Shown here: positions 1-9,026 of the stretch, one piece after another
How positions within the stretch are numbered: position 1 is the first letter of the stretch
How the letters are laid out: the number at the start of each line of letters is the position of its first letter
NCBI RefSeq assembly: GCF_044891285.1
Contig: NZ_JAUIYO010000001.1
Coordinates: forward strand, 248,001-312,000
Direction: 5' to 3'
DNA: 64,000 bases
Origin: Pseudobacillus lumedeiriae
GTDB lineage: Bacteria; Bacillota; Bacilli; Bacillales; Domibacillaceae
The notes under the pieces: model-generated
Seen by the model: only the letters and a program-made list of their open reading frames with translations
The model's database searches: none
What the model was told of the DNA's origin: nothing
Program-made: the position numbers and the translations under genes

Positions 1-94
1 GGATTTGCTTAGGCCGGTCACTTAACTTTTTGGTCTGCTCTGCTCCAATCCAAAACGACGCAAAGAGGATCAGCAGTGCGCCCGCCCACTTCAC
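1..94 (-). CDS. spoIIIAB: Stage III sporulation protein SpoIIIAB (N-terminal fragment, runs off window)
   Basis: Only the first 31 codons are inside the window. A GTG start at 92-94 overlaps the TGA stop of spoIIIAA (GTGA, four-base overlap), so the two are translationally coupled as in the B. subtilis spoIIIAA-AH operon. The visible peptide has a hydrophobic N-terminal segment (ALLILFASFWIG) followed by the RPKQI stretch that begins the cytosolic part in SpoIIIAB. The family is part of the SpoIIIA-SpoIIQ channel linking mother cell and forespore. Identification rests on position and this short segment. Confidence 0.85.
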   Translation of the reverse strand, partial: MKWAGALLILFASFWIGAEQTKKLSDRPKQI

Positions 95-1011
95 ACTTTT
101 ACCCTTGCCGGCTGAGTCAATGGATGACCGTATCGGTCCAGCACAATAAAGGACCTTACACCATCTTTAGAGAAAAGTTCTACAAACCGTTCAAACGCCC
201 CACTTTCGATGATGGATTGCATAATCGGCCGGCGAATGACTTCCGTGTAACTCCAACCGTGGGCTGTCGCCATTAATGTGATGCCAGAATTGATGGCCTC
301 AGCTACCGCCTGTCCATCTTCCGCTCTTCCTATTTCATCTGCTATTAACACATCCGGACTCATCGAGCGAATCATCATCATCATTCCTTCTGCTTTTGGA
401 CAAGCATCAAGAACATCCGTACGCAAACCAACATCAAGCTGGGGAATCCCTTTCACACAGCCGGCTATTTCTGACCGCTCGTCGACGATCCCTACTTTTA
501 CCGGCATAATTTGCTGTTCTTCCCTCCCGGTAGCTGCCGTTCTTGCCAAGTCCCTAAGCAATGTCGTCTTTCCAGTCTGAGGCGCTCCAATAATTAATGT
601 GTTTTTCCATTTCTCCTCAAAAATCCAGGGAATGAGTGAGTGACAAATTCCCCGTTTTTCCCTGGCCACTCTTATGTTAAAAGAGGAAAGGTGGCGTAAC
701 GCTTTTACTTTTCCGCCATCAAGGATCACCTTTCCCGCTAATCCAACCCGATGTCCCCCCGCAATCGTTAAATAGCCGCACCTCAACTCTTCATCCAGTG
801 CATAAAAGGAATGCTGGCTTAATTTATTGACGAGTGCTTGTCCTTCCTCCATTGTCACAACATGAGGCAAGTGGTAGTGACGGCCAGCAATAATTTCGAG
901 CGGCTTGCCGATACGCACCCTAATTTCTTCGATGTCATGTTCTAGATCGGATAACATCGTACTAATCGCTTCTTTTAATGTTTGCGGCAAATAGGCATAT
1001 ATCGTTTCCAT
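91..1011 (-). CDS. spoIIIAA: Stage III sporulation protein SpoIIIAA, secretion-type ATPase
   Basis: 306 residues, the usual family length. Contains a Walker A motif (GAPQTGKTTLL, about residue 141) and a following Walker B/DE region (VLIADEIGR), typical of type II/IV secretion AAA ATPases. SpoIIIAA is thought to power assembly or transport of the SpoIIIA-SpoIIQ complex in the engulfed forespore. It is the first gene of the spoIIIA operon, reading off the left edge of the window. A strong ribosome binding site (GGAGG) lies just upstream of the ATG at 1009-1011. In B. subtilis this operon is driven by sigma E; no sigma E promoter was assigned here. Confidence 0.95.
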   Translation of the reverse strand: METIYAYLPQTLKEAISTMLSDLEHDIEEIRVRIGKPLEIIAGRHYHLPHVVTMEEGQALVNKLSQHSFYALDEELRCGYLTIAGGHRVGLAGKVILDGGKVKALRHLSSFNIRVAREKRGICHSLIPWIFEEKWKNTLIIGAPQTGKTTLLRDLARTAATGREEQQIMPVKVGIVDERSEIAGCVKGIPQLDVGLRTDVLDACPKAEGMMMMIRSMSPDVLIADEIGRAEDGQAVAEAINSGITLMATAHGWSYTEVIRRPIMQSIIESGAFERFVELFSKDGVRSFIVLDRYGHPLTQPARVKV

Positions 1012-1092
1012 GAACGCTTCCTCCTTTTTCTCCTCCCTTTTTTATTCAATGTATGTAGTTGATTTCAAGATATGACGACTCTGTTTTGATAA

Positions 1093-1132
1093 AAGAAAAA
1101 AAGAGCCTGACACACAAAGTGTCAAGCTCTTT
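1093..1132 (-). terminator. Rho-independent terminator of efp
   Basis: Inverted repeat AAAGAGCctgACAC / GTGTcaAGCTCTTT at 1100-1132, followed on the minus strand by a T run (A run on plus at 1093-1099). It begins three bases past the efp stop. Confidence 0.85.
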
Positions 1133-1135
1133 TCA

Positions 1136-1693
1136 TTATGCACGGGAAATGTAACTTCCGTCATCTGTATTAACAACTAATACGTCACCTTCATTAACAA
1201 AGAATGGCACTTGAACAGTTAAGCCAGTTTCCACTGTTGCAGGCTTTGTACCTCCTGAAGCCGTATCGCCTTTAATTCCAGGCTCTGTCTCTACTACCTT
1301 CAGTTCTACTGTATTCGGCAGGTCCAATCCAAGTGTTTCCGTTTGGTACATCATGATAGATACTTCCATGTTTTCTTTTAAGAATTTAAGCTCATACTCA
1401 ATTTGTGAAGCCGGCAGTTCAATTTGCTCGTAAGATTCATTGTCCATGAATACGTGCTGATCGCCGCTTGCATATAAATATTGCATTCTGCGGTGGTCAA
1501 TTTGCGCTTTTCCAACCTTTTCTCCTGCACGGAACGTTTTTTCCTGAATGCTGCCATTGCGAAGGTTGCGCAGTTTTGAACGGACAAAAGCCGCTCCTTT
1601 TCCAGGCTTAACATGCTGAAAATCAACGACGCGCCAAAGACCGCCGTCTACTTCAATCGTTAACCCTGTACGAAAATCGTTTACTGAAATCAT
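1136..1693 (-). CDS. efp: Elongation factor P
   Basis: 185 residues, standard length, with the three beta-barrel domains of EF-P. It binds ribosomes stalled at polyproline stretches and promotes peptide bond formation. The modification loop (VKPGKGAAFVR) contains Lys32, which in B. subtilis EF-P carries a 5-aminopentanol group. The C-terminal NTDDGSYISRA ending is typical. It follows the peptidase gene yqhT by 22 bases, in the conserved aroQ-yqhT-efp order. A good ribosome binding site (AAGGAGG) precedes the ATG. Confidence 0.98.
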   Translation of the reverse strand: MISVNDFRTGLTIEVDGGLWRVVDFQHVKPGKGAAFVRSKLRNLRNGSIQEKTFRAGEKVGKAQIDHRRMQYLYASGDQHVFMDNESYEQIELPASQIEYELKFLKENMEVSIMMYQTETLGLDLPNTVELKVVETEPGIKGDTASGGTKPATVETGLTVQVPFFVNEGDVLVVNTDDGSYISRA

Positions 1694-1715
1694 GCTGTAG
1701 TTCCTCCTTGTTTCC

Positions 1716-2777
1716 TTAAAGAATAAGTAAATCTTTCGTGGAATGCGTGAGCGTTTCGCTGCTTGTTTCTGTAATTAATAAGTCGTCTTCAATACGAACA
1801 CCGCCGATACCTGGCAAATAAATGCCCGGCTCAACAGTAACGACCATACCCGGTTCAAGAATCGTATCAGAACGGAAGGAAAGCGTTGGCCCTTCATGAA
1901 CTTCAAGCCCAATGCCGTGGCCCGTCGAGTGGCCGAAATATTCCCCGTATCCTTTTGCAGCAATGTGATCACGGGTGATAGCATCTGCTTCTTTTCCAGT
2001 CAAACCGCTTTTAATCTGTTCTACACCTTTCATTTGGGCATCAAGCACAATCTGATAAATTTCCTTCATTTGCTCCGATGGCTCTCCCACCGCTACAGTC
2101 CGGGTAATATCGGAAACATATCCTTTGTAATAAGCTCCGTAATCCAATGTAACCATATCGCCTTTTTCAATGACCTTATCGCTTGCTACACCGTGCGGCA
2201 AAGCCGAACGTTTTCCCGAAGCCACAATTGTATCAAACGAAGAAGAAGATGCTCCCCATTTTCTCATGAAAAATTCCAATTCGTTAGAAACTTCTAACTC
2301 CGTCATGCCCGGCTGGATAAATTCAATGATATGTTTAAAGGCTGCATCGGCGATATCGGCCGCTTCCTTTAATATCTTAATCTCTGAATCATCCTTAATC
2401 AAGCGCAATTTTTCAATCATGCCGCTGACCGGTACTAATTCTTTTTTAAAGAGCCCCTTCAACGTTTCATAAGACTGGAACGTCGTATAAGTCTTCTCAA
2501 ATCCAAGGCGCTGAATGCCAAGCTTTTGGGCTTGAACAGCTACTTCTTCAAGCAATGTGTCCTTATGCTGAACGATTCCAAATCCCGCCGCCTGTTTTTC
2601 GGCCTGCTCCACATAACGAAAATCTGTAATAAAGAGCGCCTGGTCTTCGGAAATCAGTGCCGCCCCTGCAGAACCGGTAAAGTTCGTCATATAACGGCGA
2701 TTATAAGGACTCATGACAAGCAAGCCGTCAATGCCTTCCTGTTTCATTTGCATACGAAGCTTTTCAATTTTAGTCAT
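1716..2777 (-). CDS. yqhT: Xaa-Pro dipeptidase/aminopeptidase (M24B family)
   Basis: 353 residues from the ATG at 2775-2777, which overlaps the aroQ stop by eight bases; the frame is open further upstream but the extra part lies inside aroQ. An N-terminal creatinase-like domain (about 1-125) is followed by the pita-bread M24 catalytic domain. Metal ligands are visible: DYGAYYKGYVSDITRT (two Asp), GHGIGLEVHE (His), VEPGIY (Glu) and RIEDDL (Glu). The family cleaves the bond before proline in peptides and needs two Mn or Co ions. The pairing with efp, which helps translate prolines, is conserved in Bacillus. Confidence 0.93.
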   Translation of the reverse strand: MTKIEKLRMQMKQEGIDGLLVMSPYNRRYMTNFTGSAGAALISEDQALFITDFRYVEQAEKQAAGFGIVQHKDTLLEEVAVQAQKLGIQRLGFEKTYTTFQSYETLKGLFKKELVPVSGMIEKLRLIKDDSEIKILKEAADIADAAFKHIIEFIQPGMTELEVSNELEFFMRKWGASSSSFDTIVASGKRSALPHGVASDKVIEKGDMVTLDYGAYYKGYVSDITRTVAVGEPSEQMKEIYQIVLDAQMKGVEQIKSGLTGKEADAITRDHIAAKGYGEYFGHSTGHGIGLEVHEGPTLSFRSDTILEPGMVVTVEPGIYLPGIGGVRIEDDLLITETSSETLTHSTKDLLIL

Positions 2778-3225
2778 TCGTTTCTCCCTTCCCTTGTTTA
2801 TGTAAAAGGGCCTGCAAAGCAAATTCATAACCCGCAAGTCCAAGACCAGCGATTTGCCCAGCCGCCACAGGCGCAATGACCGAGTGTTCACGGAATGGCT
2901 CGCGGCTATGAATATTACTTATATGTACTTCGATGACCGGTATAGTGATAGAAGCAACCGCATCGCGAAGTGCATAGCTATAATGAGTAAAAGCCCCAGG
3001 ATTAAAGATAATGCCGTCCATTTCTTCATCAGCCGCCTGGTGAATTCGGTCAATCAATCCACCTTCATGATTAGATTGAAATGTGCTGACAGCTACACCC
3101 AACTCTCTTCCCTTATGGATGATTCGATTTTCGAGATCCTCGAGCGTCTCACTTCCATAAATATGCGGTTCTCTTTTTCCGAGCCGGTTTAGATTAGGTC
3201 CATTTAATAAAAGAATATGTTTCAT
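2770..3225 (-). CDS. aroQ: Type II 3-dehydroquinate dehydratase
   Basis: 151 residues, matching the small dodecameric type II enzyme. Converts 3-dehydroquinate to 3-dehydroshikimate in the shikimate pathway. Diagnostic motifs: NGPNLNRLGKREPHIYG at the N terminus (flexible loop Arg and catalytic Tyr), NPGAFTHYS, and EVHISNIHSREPFR with the catalytic His region. The C-terminal GLAGYEFAL is typical. It is the upstream partner of yqhT, with which it overlaps by eight bases. Confidence 0.97.
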   Translation of the reverse strand: MKHILLLNGPNLNRLGKREPHIYGSETLEDLENRIIHKGRELGVAVSTFQSNHEGGLIDRIHQAADEEMDGIIFNPGAFTHYSYALRDAVASITIPVIEVHISNIHSREPFREHSVIAPVAAGQIAGLGLAGYEFALQALLHKQGKGETND

Positions 3226-3291
3226 GCGATCCCCTGCCCCAAATTGTTAGTTACATGAATATTTTAACATATTTGAAATCGCCAGGACTAC

Positions 3292-3801
3292 TTACTCGCT
3301 TTGCTTTTGCCAAGCATTTAAACGTTGTTCCCTTAAAAGATGCTGCTCATATCCATATGAAATAGAATATCCAATAAATAAACCGTAAAGCACAAGCAGG
3401 CAAATCGTTGTTGACAGCGTATTGGCATTAAGTTTTTGCCAAGAAGGAATGCTCGCTGCAAACGGATGAATAATCATAAACAAGATCACCCAAATCACCG
3501 CACCAAAGAGGACACCTGACCAAATCGTTTTGCTCTTCCTCAACAAAAAATAATAAATCATGGCAAGAATAACAGATACAATGATCTGAAAGACCATTCC
3601 AGCCGCTACTTTCGGAAAGCCGCTTTGGATCTTTGCAATATTTACATATTTGACGATCGCATTGATATCAATCGTCATAAAATGAAAGTAAGCAGCAAGC
3701 TGTGCCACGATACTCCATATCAGCCCTCCAAACAACCCAATGGCCAAAGCATATCCTAGAGGATATTCAGCTTTTGATTCTTTCACTTGCTTCTCTCCCA
3801 T
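3292..3801 (-). CDS. yqhR: YqhR family membrane protein
   Basis: 169 residues from the ATG at 3799-3801, preceded by GGAGGTG; the longer open frame (to 3834) has no ribosome binding site. Hydrophobic segments at about residues 15-40, 55-80, 90-115 and 120-150 predict four membrane passes. The position between aroQ and divergent yqhQ matches B. subtilis yqhR. The function is unknown. Confidence 0.8.
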   Translation of the reverse strand: MGEKQVKESKAEYPLGYALAIGLFGGLIWSIVAQLAAYFHFMTIDINAIVKYVNIAKIQSGFPKVAAGMVFQIIVSVILAMIYYFLLRKSKTIWSGVLFGAVIWVILFMIIHPFAASIPSWQKLNANTLSTTICLLVLYGLFIGYSISYGYEQHLLREQRLNAWQKQSE

Positions 3802-3869
3802 CACGCACCTCCATAAAAATGAGTCGAAACACATAAAAACAAGATTACTGAGTCATTCAGCTTTTATTT

Positions 3870-3899
3870 TTGCTTAATAAGGGATAGAATATGTATTAT
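3870..3899 (+). promoter_or_regulatory. Possible sigma A promoter for yqhQ-yqhP
   Basis: TTGCTT at 3870-3875 and TATTAT at 3894-3899, 18 bases apart, 42 bases upstream of the yqhQ ATG. Predicted by eye only. Confidence 0.4.
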
Positions 3900-3940
3900 A
3901 GAAATTATTTACACTTGTTAACAATGAAAGAGGGTATGAG

Positions 3941-4885
3941 ATGAGTGATCAAAAGCCGGTTTATGGCGGGCAGGCGCTAGTCGAAGGAGTCATGTTTGGT
4001 GGAAAACATCATACAGTGACAGCCATTCGCCGGAAAGACCGTTCCATTGAATTCTTCCATTTACCAAGAACACAAAAGCCTGCTTGGCAAAAGCTTAAAA
4101 AAATTCCTTTTTTGCGGGGGATTTTTGCCATTCTAGATTCAGCGTCCACGGGCTCCAAGCATTTAAACTTTGCCCAGGAGCGGTACGATTTAGACCCCGA
4201 CGAAGATGAACAGATGAAAGACAGTGCAGAACCGTCAAAATGGACCATGATCCTCGGAGTAGCGGCCATTGGCATTCTTTCTTTTTTATTCGGAAAATTT
4301 ATTTTTACACTCGTGCCTGTTTTTCTAGCAGAATTAACACGTCCAGTGTTTTCAAGTGATTTTGCTCAAATTCTAATTGAGGGGTTTTTCAAGCTGACTC
4401 TTCTGCTTATCTATATTTATTTTCTTTCTTTAGCCCCGCTGATTAAACGAGTATTTCAATATCACGGAGCTGAACATAAAGTGATTAACGCATTTGAGAG
4501 CGGACGCCCATTAACAGTAGAAAATGTGCAGGCTGCTTCTAGACTTCATTATCGATGCGGATCTAGTTTTATCTTATTCACTGTGATTGTCGGCATTTTT
4601 GTTTATATGCTCGTACCAACAGATCCGCTTTATGTCAGGGTATTAAACAGAATTGCCTTGATCCCGGTTGTCCTTGGCATTTCATTTGAAGTGCTGCAGT
4701 TGACAAATAAGCTTCGGGATGTTCCCATTCTTCGTTATCTCGGCTATCCAGGACTATGGCTTCAGCTGCTAACAACGAAAGAACCAGAAGATGATCAAGT
4801 AGAAGTTGCTATTGCTTCATTTGAAAAACTGTTAGCCATGGAAGAAAGAACGAGAAAGGGATTAGATGTGGGGGAAATTGTCTAA
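3941..4885 (+). CDS. yqhQ: DUF1385 membrane protein YqhQ
   Basis: 314 residues. The N terminus carries the family signature YGGQALVEGVMFGG; a central block (YHGAEHKVINAFE ... LHYRCGSSF) holds conserved His, Glu and Cys. Hydrophobic segments near residues 105-130, 145-170, 205-225 and 232-255 make it a polytopic inner membrane protein. DUF1385 proteins are widely conserved in Firmicutes and Actinobacteria; I do not assign a reaction. A ribosome binding site (AAAGAGGG) precedes the ATG. It is followed by yqhP after about 40 bases. Confidence 0.9.
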   Translation: MSDQKPVYGGQALVEGVMFGGKHHTVTAIRRKDRSIEFFHLPRTQKPAWQKLKKIPFLRGIFAILDSASTGSKHLNFAQERYDLDPDEDEQMKDSAEPSKWTMILGVAAIGILSFLFGKFIFTLVPVFLAELTRPVFSSDFAQILIEGFFKLTLLLIYIYFLSLAPLIKRVFQYHGAEHKVINAFESGRPLTVENVQAASRLHYRCGSSFILFTVIVGIFVYMLVPTDPLYVRVLNRIALIPVVLGISFEVLQLTNKLRDVPILRYLGYPGLWLQLLTTKEPEDDQVEVAIASFEKLLAMEERTRKGLDVGEIV

Positions 4886-4925
4886 TATGTGAATAACAGC
4901 TTATTTAACATAGGAGGTGGCTCTT

Positions 4926-5288
4926 TTGACAATCCGGTCAGTCATTACCTATACACTCATCGGACTCGCTGCTATTGGTTTAGTTTCCATGCTTATTTAT
5001 ACGCCTGGAGCTTTAGCGAGACAGCTGGCTGTCCTTGCAGTTACGGCTGTAGTTATTTATTTCCTTTACCGTCTAGTCATTCGAAAGCGGCTTGGCGGCA
5101 GCACAGAAGATAAGGCATTTGCTAAAGCAGCTAAACATTCAAAGAAAAGGCTGCAGAAGCGGCAAAAACCTTCTTCTGCTTCACCTAGTTCCTCGAAAAA
5201 GAAAAAACCTTTCCGCAGAAAGAGCACCAGTCACTTAACTGTGATTGATGGAAAAAAAGGAAAAAGAAATAACCGGGCGTCTTCCTAA
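4926..5288 (+). CDS. yqhP: SA1362/YqhP family small membrane protein
   Basis: 120 residues starting at TTG 4926, chosen because AGGAGG at 4912-4917 is eight bases upstream; an in-frame GTG at 4917 falls inside that ribosome binding site. Two hydrophobic helices (about 5-27 and 30-50) are followed by a very basic Lys/Ser-rich tail and the conserved family ending HLTVIDGKKGK. It is cotranscribed with yqhQ. The function is unknown. Confidence 0.8.
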   Translation: MTIRSVITYTLIGLAAIGLVSMLIYTPGALARQLAVLAVTAVVIYFLYRLVIRKRLGGSTEDKAFAKAAKHSKKRLQKRQKPSSASPSSSKKKKPFRRKSTSHLTVIDGKKGKRNNRASS

Positions 5289-5297
5289 TCCCGGTTG

Positions 5298-6170
5298 TCA
5301 ATAGCACCAGCGTTTTAAAAACGCCTCTGCATATTCGCGCCCTGTTCGAATGAGGGCGTCTTTTTTTTCGTTTGTTAAACTAAAGTCAGTGACGGCGGTA
5401 CCTTTTACCGGAATAAAAATAATATTTTTCTCATGTCTTCTCGAAATATATCTCGCATCGTGTGCGTCTTTCATCGTATGAAACATCGCACCAAATAAAT
5501 CTGCCCCTGTATTTACTTGCCGCGGCAGTCCCGTCGTTTGTGTGCTTAATTTTATTCCAAGTACCGGTCTCTTCTGTTTTTTTTCCTCATCAAACAGCCA
5601 AATGGGAAAGTTACTTAACACTCCGCCGTCTACTACAAGCGCTTTTTCATGAGGGCCGCATAACTTTACAGGCTGGAAAAAGTAAGGAAGCGTACAGCTC
5701 ATTCTCACCGCCCGCGCAATAGAAAAGGTTCGGGGATTAATTTTATAAGCCGGCAAGTCGTCTGGAAGTGTAAGCATTCGGCCATTCGTAATATCCGATG
5801 TAACCACCCGCAAAGTTTCAGGTGCCAGATCGCCAAATGAATAGATTCCTTTTTGCGCTAGTAAGCCTTCCAGCCATTGTTCGAGTTTTTTCCCCTTATA
5901 CAATCCCAGTTTAAAATAAATTTTCAGCCAGCGGACGAACGGAACGTCAAAAGGGGCTTCGTCAAGCAGCTGTTTTCCATTGACATCTTTTACTATTTTC
6001 TTCAATTCCTCACTCGTATACCCCGCAGCAATTAAGGCCGCTATAATCGCCCCGGCACTTGTGCCCGCCAGCCGTACAAATGTCAGCCCTCTATTTTCAA
6101 TCGCCTCATAGGCACCAACGAGGGCAAACCCTTTAATCCCCCCTCCAGAAAAGACCCCGTCAATTCGCAT
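5298..6170 (-). CDS. yqhO: Patatin-like phospholipase YqhO
   Basis: 290 residues of the patatin fold. The oxyanion hole (SGGGIKGFA), nucleophile elbow GTSAGA (Ser at about residue 39) and catalytic Asp in DGGVLSN (about residue 181) are all present, so a Ser-Asp dyad lipid acyl hydrolase is expected. No signal peptide is seen, so it is probably cytoplasmic or peripheral. It converges on yqhP with a gap of only nine bases. Confidence 0.9.
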   Translation of the reverse strand: MRIDGVFSGGGIKGFALVGAYEAIENRGLTFVRLAGTSAGAIIAALIAAGYTSEELKKIVKDVNGKQLLDEAPFDVPFVRWLKIYFKLGLYKGKKLEQWLEGLLAQKGIYSFGDLAPETLRVVTSDITNGRMLTLPDDLPAYKINPRTFSIARAVRMSCTLPYFFQPVKLCGPHEKALVVDGGVLSNFPIWLFDEEKKQKRPVLGIKLSTQTTGLPRQVNTGADLFGAMFHTMKDAHDARYISRRHEKNIIFIPVKGTAVTDFSLTNEKKDALIRTGREYAEAFLKRWCY

Positions 6171-6337
6171 ACACCTTTCTCCCCTCTTTACCCGCTTTTT
6201 ATATATGTAAGCGGAAAGAATTTGTCCTAGAAGAGAATCTTAAAAAACGATGATTGGCGGGAGCAGCTCGTTTGTTGACTTTGGACATTTGATCGTTATT
6301 TTAACGCAGTGCTGTTCGGTAACTTTGTTCATAAAAA

Positions 6338-6369
6338 AACCAGCTTCCTGAGAAAGCTGGAAGCTGGTT
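6338..6369 (-). terminator. Terminator downstream of nrdJ
   Basis: Perfect 11-base arms AACCAGCTTCC (6338-6348) and GGAAGCTGGTT (6359-6369), with a T run on the minus strand. It lies 14 bases past the ribonucleotide reductase stop. Confidence 0.85.
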
Positions 6370-6383
6370 TTATCCATTATTTA

Positions 6384-8945
6384 TTACAATCCACATTTCA
6401 GCTGGGCGCCGCAGTTTGTGCAAGTGTTGCATCCACCCATTTCTTCTACTGTTCCTTTACGGCAGACCGGGCATGTATTGCCGACTTCGCTGCCGATCGT
6501 TACATTGGTAGAGCGGATTTCTTGAATCGTATCAACGAGAACGATGTGATGCTCATGTTCTTTCGTTGTCGTCTCTTCTTGTTCATCAAAATTATTTTCT
6601 TCCGCTTTTAACGTTAAGACTTGTGCATCACGGCTGCCGTCTACATACACTGTGCCGCCTTTTGCGCCGCCTTTGTAAAGACGCTCATACACCCGCTCAA
6701 CTTGTTCCACTGTATACCCGCGCGGTGCGTTGACCGTTTTGGATATCGAGCTGTCGATCCAGCGCTGAATGACACATTGAACATCCGCGTGCGCTTCAGG
6801 CGCAAGGCTCATCGCTGTCACAAACCATTCTGGCAGCTGATCTGGATCTGCCTCCGGATGCTGTTCTAAATAATCTTTAACAATATCCGCCTTCACTTCA
6901 ATAAACTTCCCTAAACGTCCACTGCGGTAGTATGTGAAGGAGAAGTAAGGTTCTAAACCTGTTGACACTCCAACCATTGTTCCAGTGGACCCCGTTGGAG
7001 CAACAGTTAAGAGATGCGAATTCCGAATGCCGTGTTCAAGAATTGCTTCTCGTACATCTTCCGGCATTTTCTTCATATAACCAGTTTCCGTGAACGCTTG
7101 GCGCAGGCGGTTTGTTTCTTCCGCTGTTTCACCTTCAAGGAACGGAAAGCTGCCTTTTTCTTTCGCCAGCTCAACAGATGCTCTGTAAGCTGTTGTTGCA
7201 ATCGTTTCGAATACTTTGTCCACTAATTCGTTGCCTTCAGGCGAACCGTATTCTTTTTCACAATAAATGAGCAAGTCTGCAAGTCCCATGACACCAAGAC
7301 CGACGCGGCGTTCACCGAGCGCTTGCTTTTTGTTTTCTTCTAAGAAATAAGGAGTCGCATCAATGACGTTGTCCTGCATTCGGACGCCCGTGCGAACCGT
7401 TTCTTTTAACTTCTCAAAATTCACCGTTTTTGTTTCTTTGTCTGCCATTTCAGCCAAATTTACAGCAGCTAAGTTACAGACAGAAAATGGTGCGAGCGGC
7501 TGCTCCCCACACGGATTCGTCGCTACTACTTGCTGGCCATAGGCTTTCGCATTCGTCATATCGTTGGCATTGTCAATGAAAAAGATGCCTGGCTCTGCAG
7601 AGTACGTTGCACAAATGTTAATCAAGTTCCATAATTCCCGCGCCTTGATTTTTCGGTATGTGCGCACAGCATGTCCTTGCTTTTCCCATTCGCGGACATC
7701 GCCGATTTTATGCCAGTTTTCATTATAGTAAACCATTTCTTCTTTTGTATATTTTTCAACAGCTGGAAAGCGCAGTTCATAGTCAGCGTCTTTTTCCACT
7801 GCTTCCATAAAGTCTTTTGTCAGACAGATAGAAATGTTGGCGCCTGTTAAAAATTCTGAGTTATGAACGGTGTATGTTCCGCCTGTTCTGAGTTTCTCTT
7901 CTGCTTCTTTAATAATTTCAGCACTGAATCCGCCGTAGCCAGGAATGTTTTTGTAATTCACCACTCCTTGGTACATCGCTTCTTCACGTTCAGTAAGGGG
8001 CTTAAAGTTCAGCTTGTCCTTCGCCGCTTTTTTGATTTGTTCATCTTCTGTATTTTCAAGCAAATAGCGTAAAATACGCGGATTTTGCATTTTTGAAATG
8101 ATAAATTCTACAATATCTGGATGCCAGTCCGCTAACATGATCATTTGCGCTCCGCGTCTGGACCCACCCTGTTCCACAAGGTGTGTCAGTTTCGCAATGT
8201 CATCAAGCCAGGAGACCGATCCGGATGATTTTCCGTTCACGCCTTTGGCCAGTGTGTTGCGCGGGCGAAGGGTTGAACCGTTAGTGCCGACACCGCCGCC
8301 GCGGCTCATGATTTCCATTACTTGCTTACGATGTTCAGAAATGCCTTCACGTGAATCCGGAACGAAAGGCATCACGTAGCAATTAAAGTATGTTACGTCA
8401 GTCTGTGCTCCCGCTCCGTAAAGAACGCGTCCCGCTGGAATAAAGTTTAAGTTCACGAGCTCTTGGTAGAATTTCTCGAACCATTCTTTCCGTTTTTCTT
8501 CTGTTGTTTCCACAGAGGCAAGACCTGTTGCGTTGCGCTTAGCGATTTGTTCGTAATAGATTTCTAGAGGTTTTTCAATCACATCAAGCGGACGGCGAAT
8601 GATCCCTGTTTCCTGCTCTTTCGGATCATCGAGAGCACCGCGGAATTCTTCATCCACAAGTACCTCCGCTTTTTTCTCCTGCCAATCGATACTAGTAATG
8701 AAACCAACACCTCTTGCTGGAAACTTCGGATCCTCTTTAATCGTTAACACAACAAAATCGCCTTCTGTTAATGTGACTTTCTCCGTGTCTTTAAACGAAT
8801 AGCGGTCGATCATTACGAGACGTGAAACCCCTTTATGAGTGATTTTCATATCCGGGGTGACAGGATGAACTTGTGGAAAGACACTGATGTCTTTGTTCAG
8901 TCTGTCAATGTTGAGGGACATATTCTTTTGTGACGCAACAGACAT
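6384..8945 (-). CDS. nrdJ: Class II (adenosylcobalamin-dependent) ribonucleotide reductase
   Basis: 853 residues from the ATG at 8943-8945 (AAGGAG nine bases upstream); the open frame runs 14 codons further without a ribosome binding site. Reduces ribonucleotides to deoxyribonucleotides using B12. The core shows NCYVMPF, NPCGEQPLAPFSVCNLA (active-site Cys and Glu) and GTMVGVSTGLEPYFS. The C terminus ends in a zinc-ribbon-like CPVCRKG ... GCNTCTNCGAQLKCG that carries shuttle cysteines. It stands alone between yqhO and lipM, where B. subtilis has mntR. Two NrdR boxes upstream imply repression when dATP is plentiful. A cobalamin source elsewhere in the genome is implied. Confidence 0.96.
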   Translation of the reverse strand: MSVASQKNMSLNIDRLNKDISVFPQVHPVTPDMKITHKGVSRLVMIDRYSFKDTEKVTLTEGDFVVLTIKEDPKFPARGVGFITSIDWQEKKAEVLVDEEFRGALDDPKEQETGIIRRPLDVIEKPLEIYYEQIAKRNATGLASVETTEEKRKEWFEKFYQELVNLNFIPAGRVLYGAGAQTDVTYFNCYVMPFVPDSREGISEHRKQVMEIMSRGGGVGTNGSTLRPRNTLAKGVNGKSSGSVSWLDDIAKLTHLVEQGGSRRGAQMIMLADWHPDIVEFIISKMQNPRILRYLLENTEDEQIKKAAKDKLNFKPLTEREEAMYQGVVNYKNIPGYGGFSAEIIKEAEEKLRTGGTYTVHNSEFLTGANISICLTKDFMEAVEKDADYELRFPAVEKYTKEEMVYYNENWHKIGDVREWEKQGHAVRTYRKIKARELWNLINICATYSAEPGIFFIDNANDMTNAKAYGQQVVATNPCGEQPLAPFSVCNLAAVNLAEMADKETKTVNFEKLKETVRTGVRMQDNVIDATPYFLEENKKQALGERRVGLGVMGLADLLIYCEKEYGSPEGNELVDKVFETIATTAYRASVELAKEKGSFPFLEGETAEETNRLRQAFTETGYMKKMPEDVREAILEHGIRNSHLLTVAPTGSTGTMVGVSTGLEPYFSFTYYRSGRLGKFIEVKADIVKDYLEQHPEADPDQLPEWFVTAMSLAPEAHADVQCVIQRWIDSSISKTVNAPRGYTVEQVERVYERLYKGGAKGGTVYVDGSRDAQVLTLKAEENNFDEQEETTTKEHEHHIVLVDTIQEIRSTNVTIGSEVGNTCPVCRKGTVEEMGGCNTCTNCGAQLKCGL

Positions 8946-9026
8946 AATCACAACTCCTTTTCTTCTACAAATTTCGTAGTCATTCAAACATTATATAACG
9001 ATATTTTTAACTAAAAACTAAAACAA

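Noticed and set aside
4889..5113. 74-codon plus-strand frame overlapping yqhP
   Set aside because: Out of frame with yqhP, no ribosome binding site and unlikely composition.
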